Assembly: GCF_018332695.1 (NCBI RefSeq) | Contig: NZ_BOQN01000048.1 | Location: 62,001-126,000 of the forward strand | Direction: 5' to 3' | Source of the DNA: Paractinoplanes toevensis | GTDB taxonomy: Bacteria > Actinomycetota > Actinomycetes > Mycobacteriales > Micromonosporaceae | DNA length: 64,000 nt | Notes under the pieces: model-generated | The model's input: the letters and a program-made list of their open reading frames with translations, nothing else | The model's database searches: none | Told to the model about the DNA's origin: nothing | Shown here: in pieces, positions 43,930 to 53,694 of the stretch | Position numbering within the stretch: position 1 is the stretch's first letter | How the letters are laid out: each line of letters begins with the position of its first letter | Program-made: the position numbers and the translations under genes

Positions 43930-45251
43930 CAGCCGACCGCCGTGACCGTGAATTCTTGGTCCTGCGAACAGCCCAGGTAGTGGGCGATCGACTGGCACCG
44001 GTTCACCATCAGGCCGCCGACCGCGCCGAGCAGATCGCGCCGGCCGGTGGCCAGGTCCCAGCGGGTGATCGCGGTGCTGCCGGGCGGCTCGTGGGTGGCC
44101 CGCAGCACCAGCAGGAACCGGCCGGGATCGGTGGTCCAGACCGTCTCGCCGGGGCCGGACTCGCCGACCGGGAGCCCGGTCTCGGCATCGATCAGCATCT
44201 GGCCCTCGGCGGACAGCTCGACCACCACCCGGTCCGGTCCGGCCGCCCAGGTGCCGACGCCGGGCCTGGTCCAGCGCATCCGGCCGGTCGCCGAGTCGTA
44301 CGCGGTCAGGTTGTCGCCGTCGTTGAAACAGATGCCGGTGCCGCAGGGAAACGCGTAACCGCGGTCGGTGCCGGTGATCCGCCACGCCTCGGCCAGGGTG
44401 TCGAGGCGGTAGACGGTCAGCTCGGCCTGATCCTCGCGGGCACGGTTCACCACCAGATAGTCCCCCGCCGCCGCAACGTTGTTGTACTCACCGGTCTGCG
44501 CGTCGAGCGGGTCCCACCGCAGGTGGGCCTGGGCCAGCAGGGCGCCGTCGGCGAAGCGCAGCACCTGGGTCAGGCCGTCCCGGCCCATCAGGATGGCCTT
44601 CTCGATCCGGGTGCCGTCCAGCGCGAACGCGACGGAGTCGACGCCGCGGGTGTCCCGGCTCCAGATCGCGCGCGGTCCGCCGGGGCCGAGCCCGATCAGC
44701 CGCAGCCGGTCGTAGGAGGTGCCGTCGCCGACGTAGTCGACCATCAGGGCGGTCCGGCCCTCGACCAGCATCGGCTCTCCCGGCGCGGTCCACCGCACCG
44801 CGCCGGTGCGGATGTCGATCGCGGTGGTGGCCTGGCTGTACGTGCCGTACCGCTCGTTCTCGCGGCCGTCCGCCATCTCCGGGTCGACCGGCAGCAGGAG
44901 CAGGCCGGCCTGCTCGGCGAGCTGGGTGTAGCCGAGCGTCCCGTCCAGCGCCGTCTCCCACCGGACCGCCCCGGTGGCCAGGTCGTACGCGGTGAGCCGG
45001 GCCCGGCCCGCGGTGGTTCGCTGCAGATAGACGGTGTCGGTGCCGATCGTGGTGCCGTCGCCCTCGGCGCTCGGCACGCTCCACAGCGGATGGATGGCGG
45101 GCACTCCGCCACGGGTCGAACCGGCCGCGCCGAACAGGCAGAGCAGCAGGGCGAGGGCGACTCCGGCGCGGCGGAGCAGATGGTGGCTGAACTCGGCACC
45201 GATCTTCGGGTCGGGCGTCGAGCCGATCTCACCGAGATCGATCGTGGTCAT
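43929..45251 (-). CDS. Membrane-anchored PQQ-like beta-propeller protein B
   Basis: 440 residues and clearly a paralog of the next gene: same MTTIDLGEI start, one membrane helix (about 27-46), a propeller with AYDLATGAVRWET and AIDIRTGAVRWTA strands, the paired FPCGTGICFND cysteines, and a FTVTAVG end (ITAVG in the paralog). Tandem duplication is evident from shared ends. Second gene after the TPR-GGDEF gene. Function unknown; sensing or cell-envelope assembly are possible. Confidence 0.82.
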   Translation of the reverse strand: MTTIDLGEIGSTPDPKIGAEFSHHLLRRAGVALALLLCLFGAAGSTRGGVPAIHPLWSVPSAEGDGTTIGTDTVYLQRTTAGRARLTAYDLATGAVRWETALDGTLGYTQLAEQAGLLLLPVDPEMADGRENERYGTYSQATTAIDIRTGAVRWTAPGEPMLVEGRTALMVDYVGDGTSYDRLRLIGLGPGGPRAIWSRDTRGVDSVAFALDGTRIEKAILMGRDGLTQVLRFADGALLAQAHLRWDPLDAQTGEYNNVAAAGDYLVVNRAREDQAELTVYRLDTLAEAWRITGTDRGYAFPCGTGICFNDGDNLTAYDSATGRMRWTRPGVGTWAAGPDRVVVELSAEGQMLIDAETGLPVGESGPGETVWTTDPGRFLLVLRATHEPPGSTAITRWDLATGRRDLLGAVGGLMVNRCQSIAHYLGCSQDQEFTVTAVG

Positions 45252-46753
45252 CTCGTGGGCGTGCGATTCGCGGCCGCGGCCGCCAGGGCGGCGCTCAGCG
45301 TGCGCCCGTTGGTGCCCACCTCGGACCAGCCGGCCGCCAGGCCGATCGGCGTGCCCGGCACCAGCACCTGCCAGTTCTCCGCGTTGGTGGCGGCCGCGAT
45401 CCGGCGGGACACCTCGGCCGCCTGCGCGGTGCCGGCCCCCGGCAGCACCAGCACGAACTCGTCGCCGGCGAAGCGGGCCACGAAGTCGCCGCGGCGCATC
45501 ACCCGGTTGAGCACCCCGGCGATCCGCTGGAGCACGAGGTCGCCGCAGTGCCGGCCGTGCCGGACGTTGACCGCGGTGAAGCCGACCAGGTCGCAGACGC
45601 CGATCGCGGCACGTTCGCCGCGCTCGAGCATGGCCCCCACGTAACGCTCCAGCTGGCGGCGGTTGGGCAGGCCGGTGAGCGGGTCGGTGAGCGACTCGTC
45701 GCCGTACCGGCCGGCGTCGCGCTGGGTCTCCTGGGCGTCCAGCCGGGCCGCGACGCCGTCGAGGTAGCCGTCCCGCAGCCGGTCGATGCGCTGGACGGCC
45801 AGGCGGAAGGCGTACCGGTCGGCGGTGTGCGCGGCCGCGTGGTCGCCGGCCGCGGCGTGGCAGATGCTGCGTAGCCGCGCCGGTTCGGCCGCGCCGAGGA
45901 TCTCCGGCGAGACCGGCACCGCGTCCAGCATGGAGAGTGCCTGCTGGGGGCGGCCGGCCGCGATGCTCAGGCAGACGTGGCCGAGGTGGTGCAGGTCGCG
46001 GGTGCGGACGCTGTCGCCGCCGCCGGTGAGCCACTGCAGGGCGTTGGCCTCGGTCTCCTCGCCGAGGGCGGCCCGGCGGGCGAGGGCGTAGCCGTAGGCG
46101 GCGCGGCTGCCGGGCCGCATCTGGTCGGCGCCGATCGCCACGTATCGCGACAGCTCGGCGTCGATGTCGCGGAGCACCCGCAGGCAGCCGTCGGTGTCGC
46201 CCTGGTGGTCGAGGGAGACCGCGTTGCGCAGCCGGATGCCGGGCGCCGCGAAGATCTCCGGGGCCAGGCCGACCGCGGCGCCGACCTGCCGGGCCTGCTC
46301 GATGGCGGTCAGCGCGTGCCCGTGAAAACCCAGATAGGAGTAGGCCATCGCGAGGTCGTGCCAGCCCCAGGCGGTCTCCCGGTCGCTCTCCCGCACCGCG
46401 GCGAGGGCCCGGGACGCCTGCACGAGGTGGGTGACGCCACGGTCCAGATTGCTCTGCAGGTGTGCGCCGAGCGCCGCGAACGCGTGCATCTGGCCGCGCA
46501 GATAGGGGTCGGGTATCTCGCGGACGGCGTTGGCGGCCACCGTCATCGCGGTGGACAACTCGGCGATCCGGCCCAGGTTGATCATCGCGCCGAAGCGCTG
46601 GATCAACGCGTACGCCCTGGTGTGGGGGTCGGTGGCGGTGGACAGGACCTCGTCGAGGATCGGCAGGGCCTCGGCGGACCGCCCGTTCTGTTGCAGGTGC
46701 CCGGCCCGCTTCAGCTCCTCGACGTTTTCAGGGAGCTGGTCCAACCAACTCAC
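45248..46753 (-). CDS. TPR-like and diguanylate cyclase (GGDEF) domain protein
   Basis: 501 residues from a GTG with GGGAGG six bases upstream. Residues 1-345 are helical TPR-like repeats (YALIQRFGAMINLGR, WGWHDLAMAYSYLGFHGHAL). Residues 355-501 are a GGDEF domain: DPLTGLPNRRQLE, the CDLVGF metal Asp, and the active loop as AGDEF (429-433), a variant active in some enzymes. It lacks a clear Mg-cluster half-site in the shortened Asn/His region, so activity is uncertain. Soluble, no membrane helix. Starts the operon with the two propellers; divergent from prmC by 59 bp. Confidence 0.85.
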   Translation of the reverse strand: MSWLDQLPENVEELKRAGHLQQNGRSAEALPILDEVLSTATDPHTRAYALIQRFGAMINLGRIAELSTAMTVAANAVREIPDPYLRGQMHAFAALGAHLQSNLDRGVTHLVQASRALAAVRESDRETAWGWHDLAMAYSYLGFHGHALTAIEQARQVGAAVGLAPEIFAAPGIRLRNAVSLDHQGDTDGCLRVLRDIDAELSRYVAIGADQMRPGSRAAYGYALARRAALGEETEANALQWLTGGGDSVRTRDLHHLGHVCLSIAAGRPQQALSMLDAVPVSPEILGAAEPARLRSICHAAAGDHAAAHTADRYAFRLAVQRIDRLRDGYLDGVAARLDAQETQRDAGRYGDESLTDPLTGLPNRRQLERYVGAMLERGERAAIGVCDLVGFTAVNVRHGRHCGDLVLQRIAGVLNRVMRRGDFVARFAGDEFVLVLPGAGTAQAAEVSRRIAAATNAENWQVLVPGTPIGLAAGWSEVGTNGRTLSAALAAAAANRTPTR

Positions 46754-46812
46754 CGGGCGCCTCCCACGCGTGCCGCGCGTCGATGCACCGACCCGGCCGG
46801 TCGGCGTCGCAC

Positions 46813-47697
46813 GTGACGATTGATGATTATGCCGTGGACCCGGACGACGAACACCCCTCCCGACCTTCGGTATCGAAAGCACTCGCCGCGGCGGCCGCCG
46901 AGCTAGCCGCGGCCGGTGTCGAATCGCCCCGGGTCGATGCCGAACTGCTCGCCGCGCACGTGCTGGAGATCCCGCGCGGCCGGCTGCTCCTGATCGAGGC
47001 GATGCGCCCGGACGAACTGCGCCGATTCACCGCGCTGGTGGCCGAGCGGGCCCGGCGCATCCCGCTGCAGCACCTGCTCGGCACGGCCGCGTTCCGCCAC
47101 CTGGAGCTGTCGGTGGGGGACGGCGTGTTCATCCCCCGGCCGGAGACCGAGTTGCTGGCCGGGTGGGGCATCGACCGGACGGCGCCGGGCGCCGTCGCGG
47201 TCGACCTCTGCAGCGGGACCGGCGCCATCGCGCTGTCGCTGGCCGACGAGACAAAGGCCGATGAGGTGTACGCCGTGGAGCGGTCCCCGGTCGCGTTGTC
47301 CTTCCTGCGCCGCAACGCGGCCGCGTTCCCGGTCGTGCGGGTGGTCGAGGGTGACGTCACCGACCCGTCGTTGCTGGCCTCGCTGCGCGGCCGGGTGGAC
47401 GTGCTGCTCTGCAACCCGCCGTACGTGCCGGAGGGCACCCCGGTGCCGCCCGAGGTCGCCGAGCACGATCCGGCCGAGGCGGTTTTCGGCGGGGCCGACG
47501 GTCTGTCGGTGATCCGACCGGTCGTCGCGCTGGCCGCGACCCTGTTGAAATCCGGGGGACATGTCGGAATTGAGCACGATGACCGGCACGGTTCAGCGGT
47601 TCCGGCCATCCTCCGCGAGGACGGCCGGTTCACCGAGGTGACCGCGCACGACGACTACAGCGGCCGCCCGCGCTTCACGACCGCCCGCCGCAGCTGA
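46813..47697 (+). CDS. prmC: Peptide chain release factor N5-glutamine methyltransferase
   Basis: Methylates the GGQ glutamine of RF1/RF2. About 294 residues: N-terminal helical domain (DAELLAAHVLEIPRGRLLL), PLQHLLGTAAFRHLEL, IPRPETELLA, SAM motif VDLCSGTGAIAL and the diagnostic NPPYVPEG. The start is uncertain: ATG 46783, GTG 46813 or GTG 46834 are in frame and none has a convincing ribosome site; GTG 46813 is a compromise. Standard neighbours prfA (upstream) and tsaC (downstream) show it has been separated from prfA by insertion. Confidence 0.92.
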   Translation: MTIDDYAVDPDDEHPSRPSVSKALAAAAAELAAAGVESPRVDAELLAAHVLEIPRGRLLLIEAMRPDELRRFTALVAERARRIPLQHLLGTAAFRHLELSVGDGVFIPRPETELLAGWGIDRTAPGAVAVDLCSGTGAIALSLADETKADEVYAVERSPVALSFLRRNAAAFPVVRVVEGDVTDPSLLASLRGRVDVLLCNPPYVPEGTPVPPEVAEHDPAEAVFGGADGLSVIRPVVALAATLLKSGGHVGIEHDDRHGSAVPAILREDGRFTEVTAHDDYSGRPRFTTARRS

Positions 47698-47731
47698 TCG
47701 GTATCGGCAAACACATGGCAGACTGCACGGT

Positions 47732-48379
47732 GTGATGCTCTACGACTGCCGTACCACCGCGGACCGCGATCGCGGCATCGCTGCCGCCGTCGAGGCGGTC
47801 AAGAGCGGCGAGCTCGCGGTGATGCCCACCGATACGGTCTACGGCATCGGCGCGGACGCGTTCACCCCGCACGCGATCACCGCGCTGCACCACGCCCGCA
47901 GCGTCACCAACCAGGTGCCTCCGCCGGTGCTGGTCGGTTCCCGGCACACCCTCGACGGCCTGGTCTACTCGCTGCCCCGGGCGGCCCGCGAGCTGGCCGA
48001 CGCGTTCTGGCCCGGCGCGCTCACCCTCTACGTGGAGCATTCGCCCAGCCTCCAGTGGGACCTCGGCGACACCGGCGGCCGCATCGCCGTGCGCATGCCG
48101 CTGCACCCGGTCGCGCTCGAGGTGCTGCGCGAGGTCGGGCCGATGGCGGTGACCACGGCCAACAAGGTCGGCAGCCCGGCGCCCACCACCGCCGAGGAGG
48201 CCCGCGACCAGCTCGAGTACGCGGTGCGGGTCTACCTCGAGGCCGGCCCCGCGCACGATCCGGCGCCGAGCACGATCGTCGACGTGAGCGGCGACGTGCC
48301 CCGGGTGCTGCGAGCGGGCGCGATCCCGTTCGAGAAGCTGCACGATGTGGTCCCCGAGCTGATAGCGCCGGAGGCCTGA
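47732..48379 (+). CDS. TsaC/YrdC-family threonylcarbamoyl-AMP synthase, divergent active site
   Basis: 215 residues, single YrdC domain. The family makes threonylcarbamoyl-AMP for the t6A37 tRNA modification. PTDTVYGIGADAF, FWPGALTLY and TTANKVGSP are recognisable, but the substrate-binding KxR segment, normally like KGRPxxNPLIVHV, reads HARSVTNQVPPPVLVGS, losing the Lys. A full-length Sua5 lies 600 bp downstream and could cover the function. Either GTG 47732 or ATG 47735 is the start. The motif CACATGGCAGACTG ends seven bases before it, suggesting a near-leaderless mRNA. Confidence 0.85.
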   Translation: MMLYDCRTTADRDRGIAAAVEAVKSGELAVMPTDTVYGIGADAFTPHAITALHHARSVTNQVPPPVLVGSRHTLDGLVYSLPRAARELADAFWPGALTLYVEHSPSLQWDLGDTGGRIAVRMPLHPVALEVLREVGPMAVTTANKVGSPAPTTAEEARDQLEYAVRVYLEAGPAHDPAPSTIVDVSGDVPRVLRAGAIPFEKLHDVVPELIAPEA

Positions 48380-48380
48380 G

Positions 48381-48974
48381 GTGGAGCCGTTCACCATCCT
48401 GCACGTGTGCATGGGCAACATCTGTCGTTCCCCGATGGCCGAGCGCCTGCTGGCCCGGGCCGTGCGCGATCGGGTCGGCGAGGAGGGCGATCAGCTGGTG
48501 CGCAGCGTCAGCGCGGGCACCGGCGGCTGGCACGAGGGCGAGGAGATGAACCCGCCGGCGGCCCGCCAGGTGCGCTCCCGCGGCGGTTCGACCACCGGCT
48601 TCGAGGCCCGCAAGCTGCGCGGCGACTTCATCGACGAGGCCGACCTGATCTTTACGGCCACCGCCGATCAGTACGACTACGTGGTGGCCCTGCGCCCCGA
48701 TGCGGCCGACCGCACGTTCGTGATGGGCGAGTTCGGCCGGTTGATCGGCGCACTCGACCAGTCCGCCCTGCCGCCCGCCGACGGCAAGCCCGACTCGGTG
48801 CACGCCCGCGGCGTCGCCATCGTCGAGGCGGTCCACGCGCTGCGCGGCCCCGACGGCCCGCAGCCCGGCGACGACCTGGACGACCCGTGGGGCCGCGGCG
48901 ACCAGACGTTCCAGCGCATCGGCGACGAGATCGAGGACACCACGGTCCCGTTCGCCAAAATCCTCCTGCCGTGA
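48381..48974 (+). CDS. Low-molecular-weight protein tyrosine phosphatase-like protein
   Basis: 197 residues. The P-loop CMGNICRSP gives catalytic Cys10 and Arg16; the later acid Asp is probably in DDLDDPWGRGDQTF. Conserved next to tsaC in actinobacteria and related to Wzb and arsenate reductase. It contains an insertion between about 58 and 80 and around 130-150 compared with the 150-residue type. Starts one base after the preceding stop; overlaps the next gene by four bases (GTGA). Confidence 0.88.
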   Translation: MEPFTILHVCMGNICRSPMAERLLARAVRDRVGEEGDQLVRSVSAGTGGWHEGEEMNPPAARQVRSRGGSTTGFEARKLRGDFIDEADLIFTATADQYDYVVALRPDAADRTFVMGEFGRLIGALDQSALPPADGKPDSVHARGVAIVEAVHALRGPDGPQPGDDLDDPWGRGDQTFQRIGDEIEDTTVPFAKILLP

Positions 48975-49921
48975 CCGGAAGGATCGTTCAGCCCGACGAC
49001 GCGGGGATCGCCGAGGCGGTCGCCCTGCTGCGGGCCGGGTCGGTGGTCGCCTTTCCCACCGAGACGGTCTACGGCCTGGGCGCCGACGCGTTCTCCCACA
49101 AGGCGGTCGGTGAGATCTACCGGCTGAAGAACCGCCCGTCCTGGAACCCGCTGATCGTGCACGTAGCGACCGTTGAGGTAGCGCGCGATCTGGCCGCTGG
49201 TTGGCCGATAAATGCTGACAAATTGGCGGCGGAGTTCTGGCCAGGACCGCTGACCCTGGTGGTGCGGCGGGCGACACACCTGACCGGCGTCGGTGCCGAC
49301 AACGACACCATCGCGTTGCGCATCCCCGCGCACGACGTGGCGCTGCGCCTCCTGGCCGCGAGCGAGCTGCCACTGGCCGCGCCCAGCGCGAATCGATCCG
49401 AGGGCATCTCGCCGACCACCGCCGCTCATGTGCTGCGCAGCCTCCCCGACGTGCCGCTGGTGCTGGACGGCGGCCCGAGCTCGTGGGGCATCGAGTCGAC
49501 CGTCCTGGACCTGACCACCGATGTGCCCACTCTGCTGCGGCCGGGTGCGCTGGCCCTGCGCGCGCTGCGGGACGTGACCGGCGCGATCGCCCTGCGCGGC
49601 GCGGAGACGGTGGACGGCGCGGCCCGGCCCTCGCCGGGGATGAGCAAGCGGCACTATGCCCCGCGAGCCACCCTGGTCCTGGCCAAGGACGTGCGTGACG
49701 TCGAGGTCGACGGCCCGGTCGGCGTGCTGACCTACGAGGGCGCCGCGCTCGACGGCGCCGAGATCCTGTCGGCCGACCCGCGTGAGTACGCCGCCGATCT
49801 CTACGCCGCCCTGCACCGCCTGGACGACGCGGGCGTCGCGACGATCCTGGTGCAGGAGCCCCCGCAGACCGAGGACTGGCTGGCCGTCCGCGACCGGCTG
49901 GGCCGGGCCGCCGCTAAGTAG
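48971..49921 (+). CDS. Threonylcarbamoyl-AMP synthase, Sua5 type
   Basis: 316 residues from the GTG at 48971. N-terminal YrdC domain with intact catalytic motifs: PTETVYGLGADA, YRLKNRPSWNPLIVHV (Lys and Arg of KxR present) and APSANRSEGISPT. C-terminal Sua5 domain from about 225, after RPSPGMSKRHYAPRA. Performs the first step of tRNA t6A synthesis from threonine, bicarbonate and ATP. The short TsaC-like paralog upstream lacks key residues, so this is the likely functional enzyme. Convergent 8-bp overlap with the SDR gene. Confidence 0.92.
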   Translation: MTGRIVQPDDAGIAEAVALLRAGSVVAFPTETVYGLGADAFSHKAVGEIYRLKNRPSWNPLIVHVATVEVARDLAAGWPINADKLAAEFWPGPLTLVVRRATHLTGVGADNDTIALRIPAHDVALRLLAASELPLAAPSANRSEGISPTTAAHVLRSLPDVPLVLDGGPSSWGIESTVLDLTTDVPTLLRPGALALRALRDVTGAIALRGAETVDGAARPSPGMSKRHYAPRATLVLAKDVRDVEVDGPVGVLTYEGAALDGAEILSADPREYAADLYAALHRLDDAGVATILVQEPPQTEDWLAVRDRLGRAAAK

Positions 49922-51368
49922 CCGCCTCGGCTCCGGAGGCGATGTTGCGGGCCATCCCCTTGAAGACGACGCCGTGGAACGGCAGGACCGACGCCCAGTA
50001 CGCGTGGCCGGCCAGGCCGCGCGGCAGGAAGACCGCCCGCTGCCGGTAAACGCTGTGCCCGTCGCCGTCGGCGCTCGCCGTCATCTCCAGCCACGCGCGT
50101 CCCGGCACCCGCATCTCGGCTCGCAACCGCAGCAGTGATCCCGGCACGATCTCCTCGACCCGCCACCAGTCCAGCGCCTCGCCGACCCGCAGCCGATGCC
50201 GGTCGCGCCGGCCGCGGCGCAGCCCGACCCCGCCGACCAGCTTGTCCAGCCAGCCGCGCACCGACCAGGCGAGCGGGAACGAATACCACCCGTTCTCGCC
50301 GCCGACCCCCTCGATGACCCGCCACAGCGACTCGACCGGGGCTTGCACCTCCTGGCAGCGCTCGTCGACGTAGACGCTGCCGCCGGACCAGTCCGGGTCG
50401 CTGGGCAGCGGCTCGGCGGCCGCGTCCCGGCCGGCGGCGCTGGACCAGCGCGTCTCCACGTCGGCGTTACGCACCTTGAGCAGCGCGAACCGGACCGCCT
50501 CGTCGAAACCGATCGGCTCGAGGCCGGGAACGTAGGCGGCGATGTCGTTCTCGCCGGCCACCGCCTCGTGCACGAGGCTGGCGACCAGGGGACGGGCGAT
50601 CGCGTTCGGCACCGGCGTGACCAGGCCGACCCAGAACGCCGACAGCCACGGGCTGAGCACCCGGGTCGGCACGATGATCCGGCGGCGCAGGCCGGCCACC
50701 CGTGCGTACCGCATCATCATGTCGGCGTAGGTGAGCACGTCGGCGCCGCCGATGTCGAAGGCCCGGTTCAGCTCGTCCGGCATGGTCGCGGCGGCGACCA
50801 GGTACTGCAGCACGTCGCGGACCGCGATCGGCTGGATCCGGTTGTTCACCCAGCGCGGTGTCACCATGGCCGGCAGCCGCTCGGTGAGGTAGCGCAGCAT
50901 CTCGAAGGACGCCGAGCCGGAACCGATGATCACCGGGGCGCGCAGCACGATCGTCGGCACCCCGCTGTCGAGCAGGATGCGGGCCACCTCGGCGCGGGAG
51001 CGCAGGTGCGCCGATGGGCGCTCGCCCGGCGGCGGCTCCGGGCCGCCCAGGTAGATGATCCGCCGCACGCCGGCCGCGCGGCAGGCGGCCGCGAAATTCT
51101 CGGCGCCCTGCCGGTCGAGGTCCTCGAAGTCGCGCCGGCCCAGCGAGTGGACGAGGAAGTAGGCCACCTCGACGCCGTCCAGGGCGGCGGTCAGCGAGGA
51201 CGGGTCGGTCAGATCGCCCTCGGCGATCTCGACCCGGTCGGCCCAGGGCGCGTCGCGCAGCCGGGCCGCCGAGCGCGACAGGCACCGCACCTCGTGGCCC
51301 GCGCCGAGCAGCCGGGGGGTGAGCCGGCCCCCGATATAGCCGGTCGCACCGGTTACCAAGCAGCGCAT
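49914..51368 (-). CDS. NAD(P)-binding SDR-like protein with C-terminal DUF2867
   Basis: 484 residues. N-terminal atypical short-chain dehydrogenase: CLVTGATGYIGGRLTPRLL Rossmann loop, YFLVHSLG, and APVIIGSGSASFEMLRYL, resembling NmrA/ComplexI-NDUFA9-like NAD-binding proteins. From about 320 a DUF2867 lipid-binding-like (START/SRPBCC) fold with GENGWYSFPLAW and WRVEEIVPGSLLRLRAEM. No canonical YxxxK catalytic pair seen, so a redox or chaperone role is open. Frequent in actinobacteria; divergent from glyA with no obvious pathway link. Confidence 0.85.
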   Translation of the reverse strand: MRCLVTGATGYIGGRLTPRLLGAGHEVRCLSRSAARLRDAPWADRVEIAEGDLTDPSSLTAALDGVEVAYFLVHSLGRRDFEDLDRQGAENFAAACRAAGVRRIIYLGGPEPPPGERPSAHLRSRAEVARILLDSGVPTIVLRAPVIIGSGSASFEMLRYLTERLPAMVTPRWVNNRIQPIAVRDVLQYLVAAATMPDELNRAFDIGGADVLTYADMMMRYARVAGLRRRIIVPTRVLSPWLSAFWVGLVTPVPNAIARPLVASLVHEAVAGENDIAAYVPGLEPIGFDEAVRFALLKVRNADVETRWSSAAGRDAAAEPLPSDPDWSGGSVYVDERCQEVQAPVESLWRVIEGVGGENGWYSFPLAWSVRGWLDKLVGGVGLRRGRRDRHRLRVGEALDWWRVEEIVPGSLLRLRAEMRVPGRAWLEMTASADGDGHSVYRQRAVFLPRGLAGHAYWASVLPFHGVVFKGMARNIASGAEAAT

Positions 51369-51445
51369 AACCGAAGTGTGCCCGCTACCGGAGTGCTTTA
51401 CGCCATATGCTCGATTCTGGCAGCGCGGCCTATGGGGGAGGGCAC

Positions 51446-52731
<1,286 letters not shown>

Positions 52732-52735
<4 letters not shown>

Positions 52736-53235
52736 CGAACTCCCAGCCGAACGGCCCCGAACCGGCGGTGACGATTCCCGGCGTACCCAAGCAGGCTTTT
52801 GATCTTGCGGATGACGACCGGCCGTTGCCGGACCTCCCGCCGCTGCCGGCGGATCCCCGCTGGCGGGTGGCGCATCTGCCGTTCCTGAGCGCGGTGTCGG
52901 CGGCGCTGGTGCTGTGTGCCGCGTCGGCCGGGTTCTTCGCCGGCGGGGCCGCGTCCGCGCTCGGCGCCGCGCTCGGCGTGCTGATCGTGGTGGTCAGTTA
53001 CACGATGTCGACGCTGGTGATCGCGTGGGCGGACACCGTACGCCCGGCGCTGCTGATGCCGCTGGCGCTGCTGACCTACGTGGTGAAGTACACCGTGCTA
53101 GGTGTTGTCCTGGTCTACGGTATTTCTACCGATTGGACGGGAAAAGTAGCGCTCGGCTGGGGGGTCGTGGCCGGGGTAGTGGTGTGGACGGCCGTGCAGG
53201 CCTGGTGGTTCACCGCGATCCGTCGCCCGAAGTGA
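52732..53235 (+). CDS. atpI: ATP synthase protein I-like membrane protein
   Basis: 167 residues. A Pro/Asp-rich N-terminal tail of about 48 residues precedes four hydrophobic helices, with ISTDW and ending [10 protein letters not shown]. Position just before the a-subunit gene matches AtpI, proposed to help assemble the c-ring or transport Mg. Start is TTG overlapping glyA (TTGA). Identity is from topology and place, not from a strong motif. Confidence 0.65.
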
Positions 53236-53271
53236 TCTATCGCACCGCGTTTTACCTCGGCAAACGCCCCA

Positions 53272-53293
53272 TTCGTGGTTTGTTGACCACGAA
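53272..53293 (+). terminator. Hairpin between atpI-like gene and AtpZ-like gene
   Basis: 8-bp stem TTCGTGGT/ACCACGAA with a six-base loop, no U run. It may reduce readthrough from glyA into the atp genes. The 53236-53445 gap otherwise holds no gene and probably a promoter. Confidence 0.4.
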
Positions 53294-53445
53294 ACGGTGA
53301 CGTGAACGGTCGGGTGATGTCCGGTTATGGCGGAGGGGGAGTACCGTGACGTTCCAGTTGCGCGACCCCTGACGCCTGGACAACCTCGGTTGTGCGGGGG
53401 GTCCCGCTTAGCCTCGTGTTACCTCCTGATATCGTTCGGGCCGTC

Positions 53446-53679
53446 ATGGCCGGTCAGGAACCCTCCAAAAATCCCCGTGGTGACGACGCCGATAACCCCC
53501 CCGACACGGGAATGGGCATGACGGCCGTCGCGTACCTCATCTCGGGCATGTTGGTGTGGGGCGGGATCGGTTGGCTGGTCGACCGATGGGTCGGAACCAG
53601 CGGCATCTTCGCCGGAATCGGTGCGGTTCTAGGGATCGGCGGCGGTGTCTACCTCATAGTGCGCCGCCTTGGCGTCTGA
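53446..53679 (+). CDS. AtpZ/AtpI-family small membrane protein
   Basis: 77 residues from the ATG at 53446. Charged N-terminus (MAGQEPSKNPRGDDADN) then two membrane helices with the GWLVDRWVGTSGIFAGIGAVLGI hairpin characteristic of AtpZ-like proteins. Related proteins assist F-type ATP synthase assembly or form Mg/Ca channels with AtpI. Ends 15 bases before atpB. Starts further upstream are possible but lack ribosome sites. Confidence 0.75.
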   Translation: MAGQEPSKNPRGDDADNPPDTGMGMTAVAYLISGMLVWGGIGWLVDRWVGTSGIFAGIGAVLGIGGGVYLIVRRLGV

Positions 53680-53694
53680 CAGGAAAGGGCTACG

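Noticed and set aside
42604..45251. Beta-propeller proteins as PQQ enzymes because of the nearby pqq genes
   Set aside because: They have propeller repeats but no PQQ- or metal-binding residues such as the WDxD segment.
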